This document shows positions 21,905 to 31,749 of a stretch of 64,000 nucleotides of DNA, in pieces. This DNA comes from Anopheles merus. Its lineage: Eukaryota; Arthropoda; Insecta; Diptera; Culicidae. The notes beneath the pieces are model-generated. The model did no database searches. It had not been told where the DNA came from and saw nothing but the letters and a program-made list of their open reading frames with translations. The stretch is from contig NC_054082.1 in NCBI RefSeq assembly GCF_017562075.2, positions 62,153,435-62,217,434 on the forward strand. The letters are read 5' to 3'. Each line of letters opens with the position of its first letter. Positions within the stretch are counted from its first letter, which is position 1. A program made the translations under genes and the position numbers.

Positions 21905-23171
21905 CTTGAACTCACCGTGGTTCAGATCCGCTTCAGCAGGGTCAACTCCTATTCGGCTGGTCAGGGACGGCTGGATCGGGAGTGATGTCTTCATGCTGCT
22001 TGTTGGTCTTCTCAGGATCAAATACGACGTCTTCTGTATTACGTGCTGGTTGCCCTCAAACCGAGAACGATGGTTGCCTCAACCGGAACGATGTTTTCTT
22101 AGCGGTGGGTTGGCGGTCATACACACGACGGTCATACAAACGATGGGTACACTCGTCACAATTAATATCATCAATTTGCTCTTCCTACGTTGCACTGCGT
22201 CGGATGCCTTATGCAATATTTAACTCGCGGCACACGTGTTTCGCTATGCAGACTTTTATTTGTTTATTTGTTTATTTGTAAATGTTAAGTGATTGGCCAT
22301 CATTGGCCTTATCACTGATCTTATAAACTAAACTTATAATAACATAAAGCATCACGGTACAATGTAACATCAGCACAAAATAAATAACACAGAGTATCAC
22401 AGCAAGAAAAACAGGTTAACTTAGGGAATTCCAGTCAAAAGAGTCATAATGTGCATTAAATCTAAAAGCCATCGCAGTCAAAGGTTCATTATCGCTATAT
22501 GCACGTCTAGTTTGGTCAACTCTTAGTAGCCTAAAGTTTCTTAAAATACGAGCAGGTACGTGGAAATTAACTCTAGCTAAAAGGTCCGGTGAATCTATCT
22601 CTCCTAGGATGATTTTTTTCATAAACAAGATTTGCGCCGTTTCGCGACGTTTCGTCGTCGTTTTATAATCACGTTTCGTCGGCGTTAACGTCCGATACTT
22701 GCGACGCACGCGTTTTACGATAACTGTGTTTCCAACTGGCGCTAAACTGACGGTTTCATGTTGCGTTGCGAGTACGGATGCACTTTTCGAAGCTCGCGAC
22801 GTACACGTATTGGTCACCTTTTCACTAGTTCAGCATTTGCCTTATACGTTGGCAGTATCGAGTTCACTTTCGATTGCGTCAATTCACTAGCGGTAATGAC
22901 CGCGTTCTATTCACTGTTGTGTCGTTGCACTTACAGTTCTTTTGCACCGCCGAGGCGCTTCTCCGGTTTTGCTTCGTCGGCAACTGGTGCGTGGCCCTTC
23001 TTCCTGGGCTGGCTGTCGTAGATCGGCTACGCCAAATCGTCGTCCGTCGCCGTTGTTTCACTAGCACAACCCTGCTTGGGTTGCTGTGGGGTCTTTTCAC
23101 GCCTCTACGGGCTCTACGGGGTTTTTATTTCCCGATTTATTTGACTACTTGCCGAACCGTTGGTTGATGCG
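21905..23171 (-). other. BEL leader region, no gene of its own
   Basis: Between the primer site and the gag start. Apart from the CR1 fragment at about 22250-22620 I see no coding signature; the open frames on both strands are short and have no family motif. It is GC-richer near 22640-23170 than the flanks. A GGTGAG sequence just upstream of the gag ATG could act as a splice donor, but this is only a possibility. Confidence 0.5.
22250..22620 (-). mobile_element. 5'-truncated CR1/Q-type non-LTR fragment
   Basis: On the minus strand it encodes the last ~65 residues of a CR1-type reverse transcriptase (LLARVNFHVPARILRNFRLL, then YDSFDWNSLS), comparable to the ORF2 end at 12087-12270. The 3' end is followed by a repeat of AAATAAAC-like units (22255-22280), the expected tandem tail. 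The boundary on the gag-leader side is near 22618. The target duplication is unclear. Confidence 0.7.
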
Positions 23172-23189
23172 TCCTCTCTGGAGCCACCA
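23172..23189 (-). promoter_or_regulatory. primer-binding site of the BEL element
   Basis: Two bases inside the 5' LTR, on the minus strand, the sequence TGGTGGCTCCAGAGAGGA starts with TGG, the complement of a tRNA 3' CCA end. I cannot say which tRNA it pairs with. Confidence 0.6.
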
Positions 23190-23191
23190 TT

Positions 23192-23506
23192 TGTCGCGCA
23201 CACGAAAGTGTCTTTCGGAGCAGCAGCTTAAGACAGGCACAGTACACGCCGACTTAAGCACAATAATAAACGCACCAACTGGCGCTTGGCAAATAATGGC
23301 TTCATTAATTTATTCAATTGATTTTATACTCTAAAATTGCTAACCGTCGTCTATCAGCATATTCTTCTTAGTCTATTCTTCTTAGCGTATTTTTCCATTT
23401 AATCCTTAAAACAGCGCGCATCGCTGGCGCGTTGCATAACGTAGCTAGTCAGCATTTATTGACCAAGCAACGCTATGTTTCTAAGCCTAAATTGTCGTCA
23501 GCGACA
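23192..23506 (-). repeat. 5' LTR of the BEL/Pao element
   Basis: 315 bp, TGTCGCGCACAC to GTCAGCGACA on the plus strand, with seven mismatches to the other LTR. It is followed by the target duplication ATAAG at 23507-23511. Transcription of the element would start here and run toward lower coordinates. Confidence 0.9.
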
Positions 23507-24314
23507 ATAAGCGTAAACAACACGGACAAAGCGTAGGGTAATAAATATATTTTTAGAGCTGGGACATCTGGCGAGTGGAAAGAAATTAGGAAAAAATGCA
23601 TGCAGGACGAAAATGTACATATGCACCAGGTAATGAATCCTTTGAGTTACCTATCCAAAGCTAGGACGCCATAACATTTCAAGTTTTCTTAGGATTAATA
23701 TAGAATGCGTGGAACTGAAGCATAAACATAGCAGCATATGAAAACAAGGGATCATAAAAAAACCATGCAATATCCATGTGATATCCATGCAAATATCCGA
23801 AAAAATACACAGTTTGTACACACACTGGCGCCAATACATTTAAACAACGTTTACGGGCACGTTTCAACACCATCAAACATGTTAGTATATAAGAACCAAT
23901 TTTTGTTTAATAAACTTTAGATCTAATTCAGAAACTGAACGGAGAACGTCTCAATTTTCTTTTGAACGTCTTGGCCTTTCCTAGGATTTGATTTAGATCT
24001 AATCCGAGTCACTCTGCCCCATCCGAAAAGTTGTTGTATCAATTGTGCAAAAGTGGCATACAGCATAGATTCCCACGAACTGTGAATACTAGCGGAAAGT
24101 TTAATGCACAATCAGTTATAATAGCTCCTTTCGGGCAGAAAGCCAACTTTTCCAATAAATTTGTTTTCGATTGGAGCTTAAGACACTGAAGACCTTTCTT
24201 TCGCGTGGCCTGGCCCGACTTCCGCCGTCAACACATTAGCTACAGGTAACATCAAAACGACTCTCAAGCAATGCGCCCCGCGAAGTGAAAAGTTTGGAGA
24301 CCACTGCTTTAGAG

Positions 24315-24698
24315 TGAGCACAATTATTTTTTTCATTAATTAACCACTTTCGAAGATTGAAGATGAAGAAATATTTTCAAAAATATTGTCATACTTTCAG
24401 TATGGATTCTACGTAATTGAAATATTCAAAAATTACTTTTATCATGCATTTAAGAGGACTGTCCATGATACCCCAAGTATCCATGATACCCCAAGTGGCC
24501 ATTATTTTTGGCTTATTAGACAATGGAAAGTTTTGTCATCCTCGTTTGATATTTTTCTGTCAAACTCAGACATGAACACAATAAACCTGCCGTACTTGTA
24601 ATAAGTCACGATAATTTCGTCAGTTTTTACATTTTCACCCTTTTTTTTATTTCTTGAGCCTTATCACAAGCAATCTAGAAAATGTTTATCACACACGT
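24315..24698. other. no gene seen
   Basis: Flank of the hAT insertion. AT-rich, with an 18-bp tandem pair (CCATGATACCCCAAGT, about 24462-24497) and no recognisable coding sequence. Confidence 0.5.
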
Positions 24699-24712
24699 GG
24701 TTTTTATCAAAC

Positions 24713-24911
24713 TTTGGCACAACAACCGCTGTCGGTCAAGGCCTGCCAGTACCCACTAATGAAGTGAGCTTGGCTTTCAGTGACTTATTGTTACCATAGC
24801 AGGATAGTCAGTCCTACGTATGAGGGCACGGTCTATTCGGGCCTGAACCCATGACGGGCATGTTGTTACGTCGTACGAGTTGACGACTGTACCACCAGAC
24901 CGGCCCGGTCC
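24713..24911 (-). mobile_element. SINE200-like tRNA-derived SINE
   Basis: Minus strand: head at about 24905 (CCGGTCTGGTGGTACAGTCG), B box GGGTTCAGGCC, body with GACTGACTATCCTGCTATGG, end at the GTTGTGCCAAAG side. It is flanked by a perfect 14-bp duplication GGTTTTTATCAAAC (24699-24712 and 24912-24925). Transcription would be by RNA polymerase III; mobility depends on a partner LINE. Confidence 0.88.
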
Positions 24912-24925
24912 GGTTTTTATCAAAC

Positions 24926-25820
24926 ATCAATAGCAAATACTTCTATCGACTTTGACAGAAAAATCCTTTCCAGAGCAAATTGGAAATGAGCATGACAAAT
25001 TCCGTTTTCCAGACTTGTAGTTATCTGTCAATTGTGATATGACAGAAACATACCAAACGAAGGTGACAGTACTTTTCATCGTCCAATAACCCTTTTACCT
25101 ACGATTCTTTAGTACATATACAGTGACATATATGACAATAGCACAACGTTTAAAGTTTATACTAATACATTTTTTTTAAATATTTAATTTCAGTTAAATC
25201 TTTCATGCATAAAACCGACGAACACCAAAGTTAATCTGTTTGGGATAAAATAATGCAAAAATAATAATTGAGGAAAAAAATCAAATAACAAAAATCATAC
25301 ACCATGTAGTTATTACTATTTTTACTTTCTTTGTAACTTAAATTACTTGAGATTTAGACTGTTAATGTTGATGACCCCTTGTTGTGAATTCACATTGCCA
25401 TATGAACGTGAAAAATGTGAAAATGAAAGATCATTTGAATTAATGGAAGCATCGGAAAATTTATCAGCAACCACTCATTATGGATCCTTATAATTTTGTG
25501 TCGCCAGAAGGCGACTTCAATGTTTCCGACGTAAACAATCGAACAGCCACCATATTTGCCATCAATCCGGATTTTATTGCGCAATGGTATGTATTGCAAA
25601 TATATTCTACATATGTAATTATATAATTATATTATGCTGCCATGAACGCTGCCGTTGATAAGTCCTCCACTAACTCCAGAAAGATTGCTTTTACGCAAAA
25701 ATCAAACGAAGTCTTCCATGTAGCTCTTCTGCGCCGCCGCCAGAATTAAGTTATATAAGAGAACTAATAATTATCATCATCAAAACAGTTGACAATAAAA
25801 GTATCTACCCTTATAGCAAA
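24926..25820. other. no gene seen, AT-rich DNA
   Basis: Low-complexity AT-rich sequence with no coding signature on either strand. At 25640-25745 a short stretch (GCTGCCATGAACGCTGCCG onward) is GC-richer and could be a transposon 3' end, but nothing can be named. Confidence 0.45.
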
Positions 25821-25829
25821 CCAGACATA

Positions 25830-26062
25830 CCTTGCACTTCTATTATTACATGGTACTTTTAATACTGCTCACACACATTTTTCGAAACTTAAACAGTGAC
25901 TCTGCATTAACGATAGACCTTGGTGTATTGTTATAAAATAGGGATTCCATTATTCCAAAAACACTGAATCTCTGGCCAACGATGTTTATAGTTAGCAATT
26001 CTTGAATCTTGACTTCTTATTTTAAAAAGGCTATGGATGTCACAACCTCTTAACACTCTCAT
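25830..26062 (-). pseudogene. 3' end of a non-LTR reverse transcriptase
   Basis: On the minus strand one frame reads a conserved-looking end with INIVGQRFSVFG, FYNNTPRSIVNAESL and FKFRKMCVSSI before stops at about 25845. This resembles the last ~60 residues of L2/CR1-type reverse transcriptases, for example the end at 38351 with its LPDEIKNARSLPDFKRKC. It is too short to assign a clade. Confidence 0.5.
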
Positions 26063-26071
26063 TCCTCAATA

Positions 26072-26175
26072 TAGGGTTGCCCACGATTTATTGGTTGGTT
26101 GCCATCAATTTTTGGTTGGTTCCTATATTTTTTTGGCGAATCCATTTAGTAGTTTATAGATAAATATCATCGTTT
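26072..26175. repeat. single arm of a CAGGGTTTCCC-type fold-back element
   Basis: AGGGTTGCCCACGATTTATTGG followed by GGTTGCCATCAATTTTTGG and GGTTCCTATATTTTTTTGG repeats the ~21-bp units of the complete element at 45893-46137. Only one arm is present here. Confidence 0.6.
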
Positions 26176-26414
26176 GGATAATTATTTGCTGTTTGACAGA
26201 CATGCAATGTAGAATATCACGCTACATATGAGGTGTACTAGCCCATTTTTTGTCATTATTTACCAGTTCATTATTATTTTTTAACTTGTCAACGTATGGC
26301 GGAGGCACCTGAGTTTTACAAGTATCGGAAAACTCCCCGGGTAAGTGAAGCGTTGTTCCGTGCGTTAGCTCTGCTACAGTTGAACCCATATCTTTTTTAT
26401 CGTTGACCGTAGAC

Positions 26415-27510
26415 CTAATAATACGATGGGTAATACCTCAGTCCATCGTGTACGGTTGACGACTTAAAGAGCTCCGACTCGAATTGTCTGCCTTGATCTG
26501 TTGTAACTTTCGCTGGTACTCCGAAACACGATACCCAATGATTTACAAACGCTTTTGTTACATTTTTTGGAGTCATGTAAGGAAGTGGGATTGCTTCGAG
26601 CCAGGGAGTGAATTTGTATATCATTGCTAGACAATAAAGATTCCTTTCTGATAGTGGCAATGGGCCTATTAAGTCGATATAATCGTGATAAAATCTGTGA
26701 TCTGGTACGTTGATGTGATTTATCGAAGTGTGATTGTGGTGTATGATTTTAGTTTTTTGGCATGCTAGTGTGTGACGAAATGTTAGCAATCTTTGCGCAT
26801 GGAAGGCCAAACGAATCTTTCGGAGAACATTTGTGTTGTTGCTTTTATTCCCGGATGATATATATTGTGTAGTTTTATCTATCATTCGCCTTTGAGGGGC
26901 AGAGGAACGAATGGCCTGATAATTGCGGTAGATGTGTCGCAGAAAATTGCCGTTTTTGTTAAGGCATATTAAATTCTTTCAGTGTAAGTGTTGTGTTTGC
27001 AAGTGAATTTTAAAAAAATGCAGTGTTTCAGTGTCAGCTTTGTCATGTGTCCTTTATCTATTGGATTAGTGTTAATCGCGTCAACTGTGCTTAACATATC
27101 CGTGATTATGTTTTTTTTTTCACCGGCAACAAGTATGTAGTGTATTTGCTGAAGAAGCAGAGTCTGTGTTGTTGCGTTGGATTAGCTCTTTATGGGCGTT
27201 GTTAGAAGGCAGTTATTAATGGCTTATGATCTGTGTATACGCAAAATTTTCGTGCTTCAAGTAAGTCTTTAAAGTATCGCACTGATTCTTAAAGTGCATA
27301 TAACTATCGGTCCTACGTGCTTGCCTTTTGCAAACAAGGTGATAGGCATTTAGAAAAAAAGACTAAGGGTTTTGGACCGTTTTTGTCATTCTGTTGAAAG
27401 ACACCACCAATCGCGTGATTTGAAGCATCTACGTTAAGAGCGAGCCTGACATGTGGTGAAGGATACGCGAGAGTGGCGGCATTTGCCAAATCTTCCTTGC
27501 ATTAGCAAAA
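26415..27510 (-). pseudogene. Ty3/gypsy pol remnant (RNase H and integrase)
   Basis: Minus strand. In 27510-27200 pieces of an RNase H domain can be read across several frames: NVDASNHAIGG and, further on, VYTDHKPL. In 26885-26415 an integrase core is open: HDYIDLIGPLPL has the first Asp and VTTDQGRQFES the second, with the final Glu missing because the frame ends at 26415. The wording is that of gypsy-class pol, different from the better-preserved gypsy element at 55-60 kb. No LTRs were identified. An old, heavily mutated copy. Confidence 0.75.
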
Positions 27511-27789
27511 TACGGCATTTGTCTCTTGGGCATAGTGTGGAAGAATCACCAGATTAGTGTGGTAGAATCATTACTAGTATCATTATTACGATTTGCACTT
27601 CTGTCAAATCGGCATAGTCTGGCGTGTTTACGTATAGCTCCGTGATTACTTTCCGTTTTTCGGTTTTTTTTACAAATCATTCTGATTGCTAACAAGTCAT
27701 CAATAAGTATGAAAGTTGTGTAATGAGCTGATCCCTCTACTGGGCCCTATAGTTTATGAGTCCCTTCATCCATGGGGCCCAAGCTCTTG

Positions 27790-28191
27790 CTGAGACTACT
27801 GTACACACTGTTGTGTATGGTGGAATTACCATGCACGGACCTTCCCATGCACGGATACCTGAGGACGCCACTAAAGCTTACCAACGAATACCAACAACTC
27901 CACTGGCGTTGCCTAGCGTGCAATAAAGTGATTCTTAATCCTCGTACTAATAACATCAAACAAGCTTTGGCCCAGTCGAGCATACAAACGACAATGGATG
28001 CCGTCACCAATAGTCTTAAATCTGCACTTGAATCACTAGCAAAAGAAATTTGTCCTGGTCTATCGCAACTTAATGAATCCCAGAAGAGAACACCATTAGG
28101 CAGTTACCCTCCTGCCAAATTGCGTAGAGTTTTGCCAGCGAAGAGATTATTCTCTGAGTTGGTCAGTGCTACAACAATGCGAGCAGGATAG
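27790..28191 (+). pseudogene. possible non-LTR ORF1 fragment
   Basis: An open frame of about 130 codons. After an unremarkable start it has LHWRCLACNKVILN, the end of a PHD-like finger, followed by a Ser/Ala/Leu-rich helix-forming stretch (VTNSLKSALESLAKEI) and a basic C-terminal part. This order resembles the first third of CR1-type ORF1 proteins such as the one at 15020-16303. It runs to a stop at 28191 where an LTR-like block begins. Assignment is tentative. Confidence 0.4.
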
Positions 28192-29400
28192 ATGATCGGG
28201 AGAGAGAGAGAAAGAACAATCGTTCTAAGCAGTCATGGTTCGTGTGCCAGATCAACGGTCGAGGATCAGGAATCGAGAGAGCGCGCGAGAAATCTTGACC
28301 AAATAAGGGCATGTGCAACAGAAGCGCAGCATAAGCAATTCAAGCGTTATTGCAGCAAAGTAGACAAACTGAGAACGCATAGCAACTTATCGGTAAAAGC
28401 GCAGCGTAGGCAAAGATTGTCGAACGCACCCGTTCTTTGGCTAGAACAGTTGAAACTTTCCAAAATATTCGTAAAAACACTAAAAGCGCAGCATAGGCAC
28501 AAATGACAGACACGATCATTATGAACGTTATGAACGATCTTATCGATCCGATCTGAACCGGCTGCCTTCATCGTTCTCGGCGATCTGTGCTGGGCCGGTT
28601 GCTCTCAGTGCTTATTGCGATCCGGCCTAGAACGCACGACATTCTACTCTCTTTGTATTGATGAGCCGGTTAGCTGTAAACAAATCATCCAGGTTCAATT
28701 TAAACCTGTTTCTCTCAGCGTTCTTTTCGATCCAGTCTGGAACGCACGATCATCTGCTCTCTTTCATACGATGGGCCGATTTGGTACGTACAAAGGAAGC
28801 AGGTAAAATCTGAACCTGTTTCTCTCAGCGTTATTTTCGTTCCGGTAAAGAACGGCGTTCTCTTCTCTTTTGTTTCTTTCTAGTATGGACACACACACAC
28901 ACACACATTCTGTCTATGTGAGTGATAACAGCGCAAGCCATACTCTCTCAATCAAAGAGATAACGGTACAACACCTGAGCTATGAAGCCAGAAAAGGATA
29001 GAGATTTGTGATTGGTGGGAAGTTAATCACCAAAATTTAAAGAGACAATCCTGCACTAGCGGTAAGCACAATGAATGAAATGTTTCTTTTCTGCCATATG
29101 GATGTTATCAGTATAGGTGCGTTATTTGGGCTGATTTGTGGTAGTCAATGAATTGTTAGTTTTTACTTTGCCTTCCAACTTATTTCAAGAGTTTAATTAT
29201 GTTCCCCTACCCAAGTAAGGCTTCTGAACTCCAACGTTTCCAGTATGGGAAATCCTTTCCGGGTTTCCATGATCGCCTGAGCGATCCGCTTCGACCAAAG
29301 TTTTATTCTACCTCGATACATGTCAGCAAAACACTGACCTACCGCGACGGTACTTGACGTCCAGTTGTGACGTATGAACGATCATCACATTACATGGCAG
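28192..29400 (+). mobile_element. divergent LTR-like block, copy 3
   Basis: 28311-28505 matches 10160-10320 and 44535-44710 (AAGCAATTCAAGCGTTA, then ACTTTCC). 29170-29395 matches 10495-10726 and 44900-45141 (CTTCCAACTTATTTCAAGAG, CATCACATTACATGGC). The middle 28510-29165 is not in the other copies. The block ends at the same ACATGGC primer-site-like junction. It is a diverged relative of the same LTR family. Confidence 0.6.
28555..28870. repeat. degenerate tandem repeat, about 110-120 bp units
   Basis: Three units share the order CTGAACC(G/T)G, TTCTCTCAGCGTT, TTTTCGATCC and GAACGCACGA. They lie in the part of the LTR-like block not found in the other copies. A short (CA)10 tract follows at 28890-28909. 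Confidence 0.6.
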
Positions 29401-29587
29401 CCGTATCTAAAATTGAATATAATACAGATAAAAGACTGATACATAGAAAAAAATAGTGATGGACGTTTAACACTCTGGGCGCTGTGTGGCTCGTTTTGGA
29501 ATCAAAACTTTGTTCACTCTCCTTCTCTGTGATTGGTCCCTACGTACAAAGAGCGGGTAATTTTTAACATGGTGTACGTAAAAACCT

Positions 29588-30168
29588 CCCAAGGAAATAT
29601 TTTGGACCTAGCTTGAACAAAAACTGGGCTGTCTTGCTCTATCTTCTATACCGCACCTGCTTGCACTCATTCGCGAGCGTTAAAATATACTCTCCCGATT
29701 TCATGTTCTCGCGAATTGCCAGCTGCTGTAAGAATGTATGAGTGAATGTGCAGCGTTTTTCTCTGTGCTTCCTCTTCTCCTCCCTCTTTCGTACCCCCTT
29801 CTTCCATTGATCCGATGCGCGATTCCTGATTCGACCGCGCAATAACATTTGTAAGGTTCCGCCGCAATGAGATACTGTACGAAAATATACACAACGATTT
29901 CATTTCGCATCAGTGGTCCACACGGAACGCCGATACCCCAAACACCACCGGCCAAAGTCAAATTCTCGATATTGGCGGTGACTGATGAATGCGTCCCTCC
30001 CCACTCCTTATCAACTTTAATTCACTTGCTACATCTCCTCCCCTTTCCCCTTCACTTAGCACTCAAACATATAAAATTCTAGAGAGTGGGAGACCAGGGA
30101 GAGAGAGAAGATCAGCTTTTTCGCTCTCTCAAAAAATAAGTCCAAAATTGTCTGCCTTTGGGTACCAG
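29588..30168. repeat. direct duplication, copy A
   Basis: This 580-bp segment is repeated in the same orientation at 30968-31525 with scattered substitutions and small indels. Shared landmarks are TTTTGGACCTAGCTTGAAC, CTCCCGATTTCATGTTCTC and CTGCCTTTGGGTACCA. The overlapping open frames are not conserved between copies, so it is probably non-coding repeat DNA. It is preceded at 29538-29590 by a sequence like the end of element X. Confidence 0.7.
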
Positions 30169-30315
30169 TTTGGGTACTGAGATAGGGCCCCATCTCAAGT
30201 CCATAGTTTTACCCATTCATCGCGTTTCGGTCGTTTGGGCTAGAGTTAAGCCGGTGGAAGATTTCCTTGACTTAAAAAAGGGGAGGGAACGGGTACCCCA
30301 GTTCTCTCCTGCTTC

Positions 30316-30965
30316 CATACAAAATGCACGGTGCGCTCTCAGAATGCTCGCGCCCATTTCGTGTGCTTGTGTTTGTTTCTTTCGTGTTGCGCTGTGCGCG
30401 TTTCTTTCGTTCAGCGATCGCTCACATTCGCTGCGTATTTTTTTGTTATCTAAAGCTAAACAAAAACCCAAACTCGCGTAGATTTTTTTTTCATCACTTT
30501 ATTGAAACATTGACACTTTAACTTTACACGATTTCACACATTTACGTAAGTTGATAGACAACATTTGACTAAAATAAAATCGATCTCTCCATCGATGCTA
30601 ACGTTGAAGTGGCCGAATATCTGCGTAGATCCTGTTGCACACGTTGATTGCTGTAAAAAAGGTATGAAATGAAGCTGCGTGATGTACATAACATGCATTA
30701 CGAATCATTCGCGCAGCTTCATTTCAATGCGCACAACACTTGAACATTTGACCACTTCACAAGATGATAACACCAAGCGCCCAGGACTTAGGCTGATCAG
30801 GCTAGACTTAGGCTGTGTCGACACACGTGCGGCTGCTCGCTACGGATCCTTGAGCTGTACTAACGATTTCGTGTGGTAGCAAGAACGAGAGCACACAGAG
30901 GAACTTTCAGTGCAGCAGTGCAAGTGAGACACCGATATCAGCACACAGCTGCGAGCAGATCAAAC
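30316..30965. repeat. dispersed repeat X, copy 2
   Basis: 30316-30640 matches 2185-2495 and 30818-30965 matches 3800-3945, in the same order and direction. The 177 bp between (30641-30817) replace the fold-back element found at that point in copy 1. The inserted piece contains an inverted pair, GAAATGAAGCTGCG (30665-30678) and CGCAGCTTCATTTC (30712-30725), so it is probably a small MITE. Confidence 0.6.
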
Positions 30966-30967
30966 TT

Positions 30968-31525
30968 ACCCAAGAAAACATTTTGGACCTAGCTTGAACA
31001 AAAACTGGGCTGTCTTGCTTTATCTTCTATACCGCACCTGCTTGCATTCATTCACGAGCGTTGAAATATATTCTCCCGATTTCATGTTCTCGCAAATTGC
31101 CTACTGCTGTAAGAATGTATGAGTGAATGTGCATCGTTTTTCTCTGTGCTTCCTCTTCTCCCCCCTCGTTCGTACTCCCTTCTTCCAACGATTTGATGCG
31201 CGATTCCAGATTTAACCGCGCAGTAACATTTGTAAGGTTCCGTGACAATGAGATACTGTACGAAAATATACCGAATGTTTATACTTGGCATCCGTGGTCC
31301 ACACCACCGGCCAAAGTCAAATTCTCGTTATTGGCGGTGACTGGTGAAATGTGTACCTCCCCTCTCCTCATCAACTTTTATTTACTTGCCACATCTCCTC
31401 CCCTTTCCCCTTCTCCTAGAACTCTTACAAATAGAATTTTCGAGAGAAATGGAGAAGAAGGAGGAGCATCAGCTGTTTGCTCTCTCTCAAAAGATAAGTC
31501 CAAAATTATCTGCCTTTGGGTACCA
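30968..31525. repeat. direct duplication, copy B
   Basis: Second copy of the segment at 29588-30168, about 1.38 kb downstream. It is followed by a 10-bp tandem (GTTGCTGAGA, three units, 31566-31598). Confidence 0.7.
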
Positions 31526-31594
31526 TCTTCAATAAGTGCTCTCTCTGTCTTTCCGCTGCAACACGCTCTGCTGAGAGTTGCTGAGAGTTGCTGA

Positions 31595-31745
31595 GAGACC
31601 CCTACAAACAAAAGGCGGGATATTTTAGCATGGTGTGCGTAAAAACCTAGAGTTAAGCGGAAAAACGGTGTGAAATTCGAGGATGTGAGAACGTGTTTTG
31701 GTTAATACACAGTTTTGACACTAACATTGTTACAAATGTGTAAAT
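31595..31745. repeat. element X end, inverted relative to 3960-4133
   Basis: CTACAAACAAAAGGCGGGAT, CATGGTGTGCGTAAAAACCT and GAGTTAAGCGG appear here and, reversed and complemented, at 3960-4133. A weaker copy is at 29538-29590. This is the best candidate for a terminal repeat of element X. It directly abuts the left arm of the large palindrome. Confidence 0.55.
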
Positions 31746-31749
31746 GTGC

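Larger units (their letters stand above)
4854..23506 (-). mobile_element. BEL/Pao LTR retrotransposon, minus strand, multiply interrupted
   Basis: Two 315-bp LTRs (4854-5168 and 23192-23506) differ at 7 positions by my alignment, about 2%. They begin TG and end CA and are flanked by ATAAG duplications (4849-4853 and 23507-23511). On the minus strand the order is 5' LTR, primer site, leader, gag with a PHD-like finger and zinc knuckles, DPGS aspartic protease, YVDD reverse transcriptase, RNase H region, HHCC/DDE integrase, a DUF5641-like C terminus, an envelope-like remnant, polypurine tract and 3' LTR. Insertions inside it are a CR1 fragment (about 22250-22620), RTE (18129-20766), CR1 (11972-16526), an LTR block (9944-10740) and a pogo-like element (about 5743-8841). 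Removing them leaves about 7 kb. It is inactive: several stops and frameshifts are described in the parts. Confidence 0.9.
4441..24306. mobile_element. hAT-type DNA transposon split by the BEL element
   Basis: The left end CAGGAGTCTCCAAACT (4441) and the right end, read on the minus strand, CAGTGGTCTCCAAACT (24306) form terminal inverted repeats. They are flanked by an identical 8-bp duplication CTTTAGAG at 4433-4440 and 24307-24314. Both the CAG start and the 8-bp duplication are hAT hallmarks. Without the BEL insertion the element would be about 1.2 kb, too short for an intact hAT transposase; no clear transposase domain is visible in 4530-4848 or 23512-24290. It is probably a non-autonomous or internally deleted member. 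Confidence 0.85.

Noticed and set aside
24713..24911. tRNA gene
   Set aside because: A- and B-box-like motifs are present, but the body, tail and target duplication show a SINE; no cloverleaf with a proper acceptor stem.
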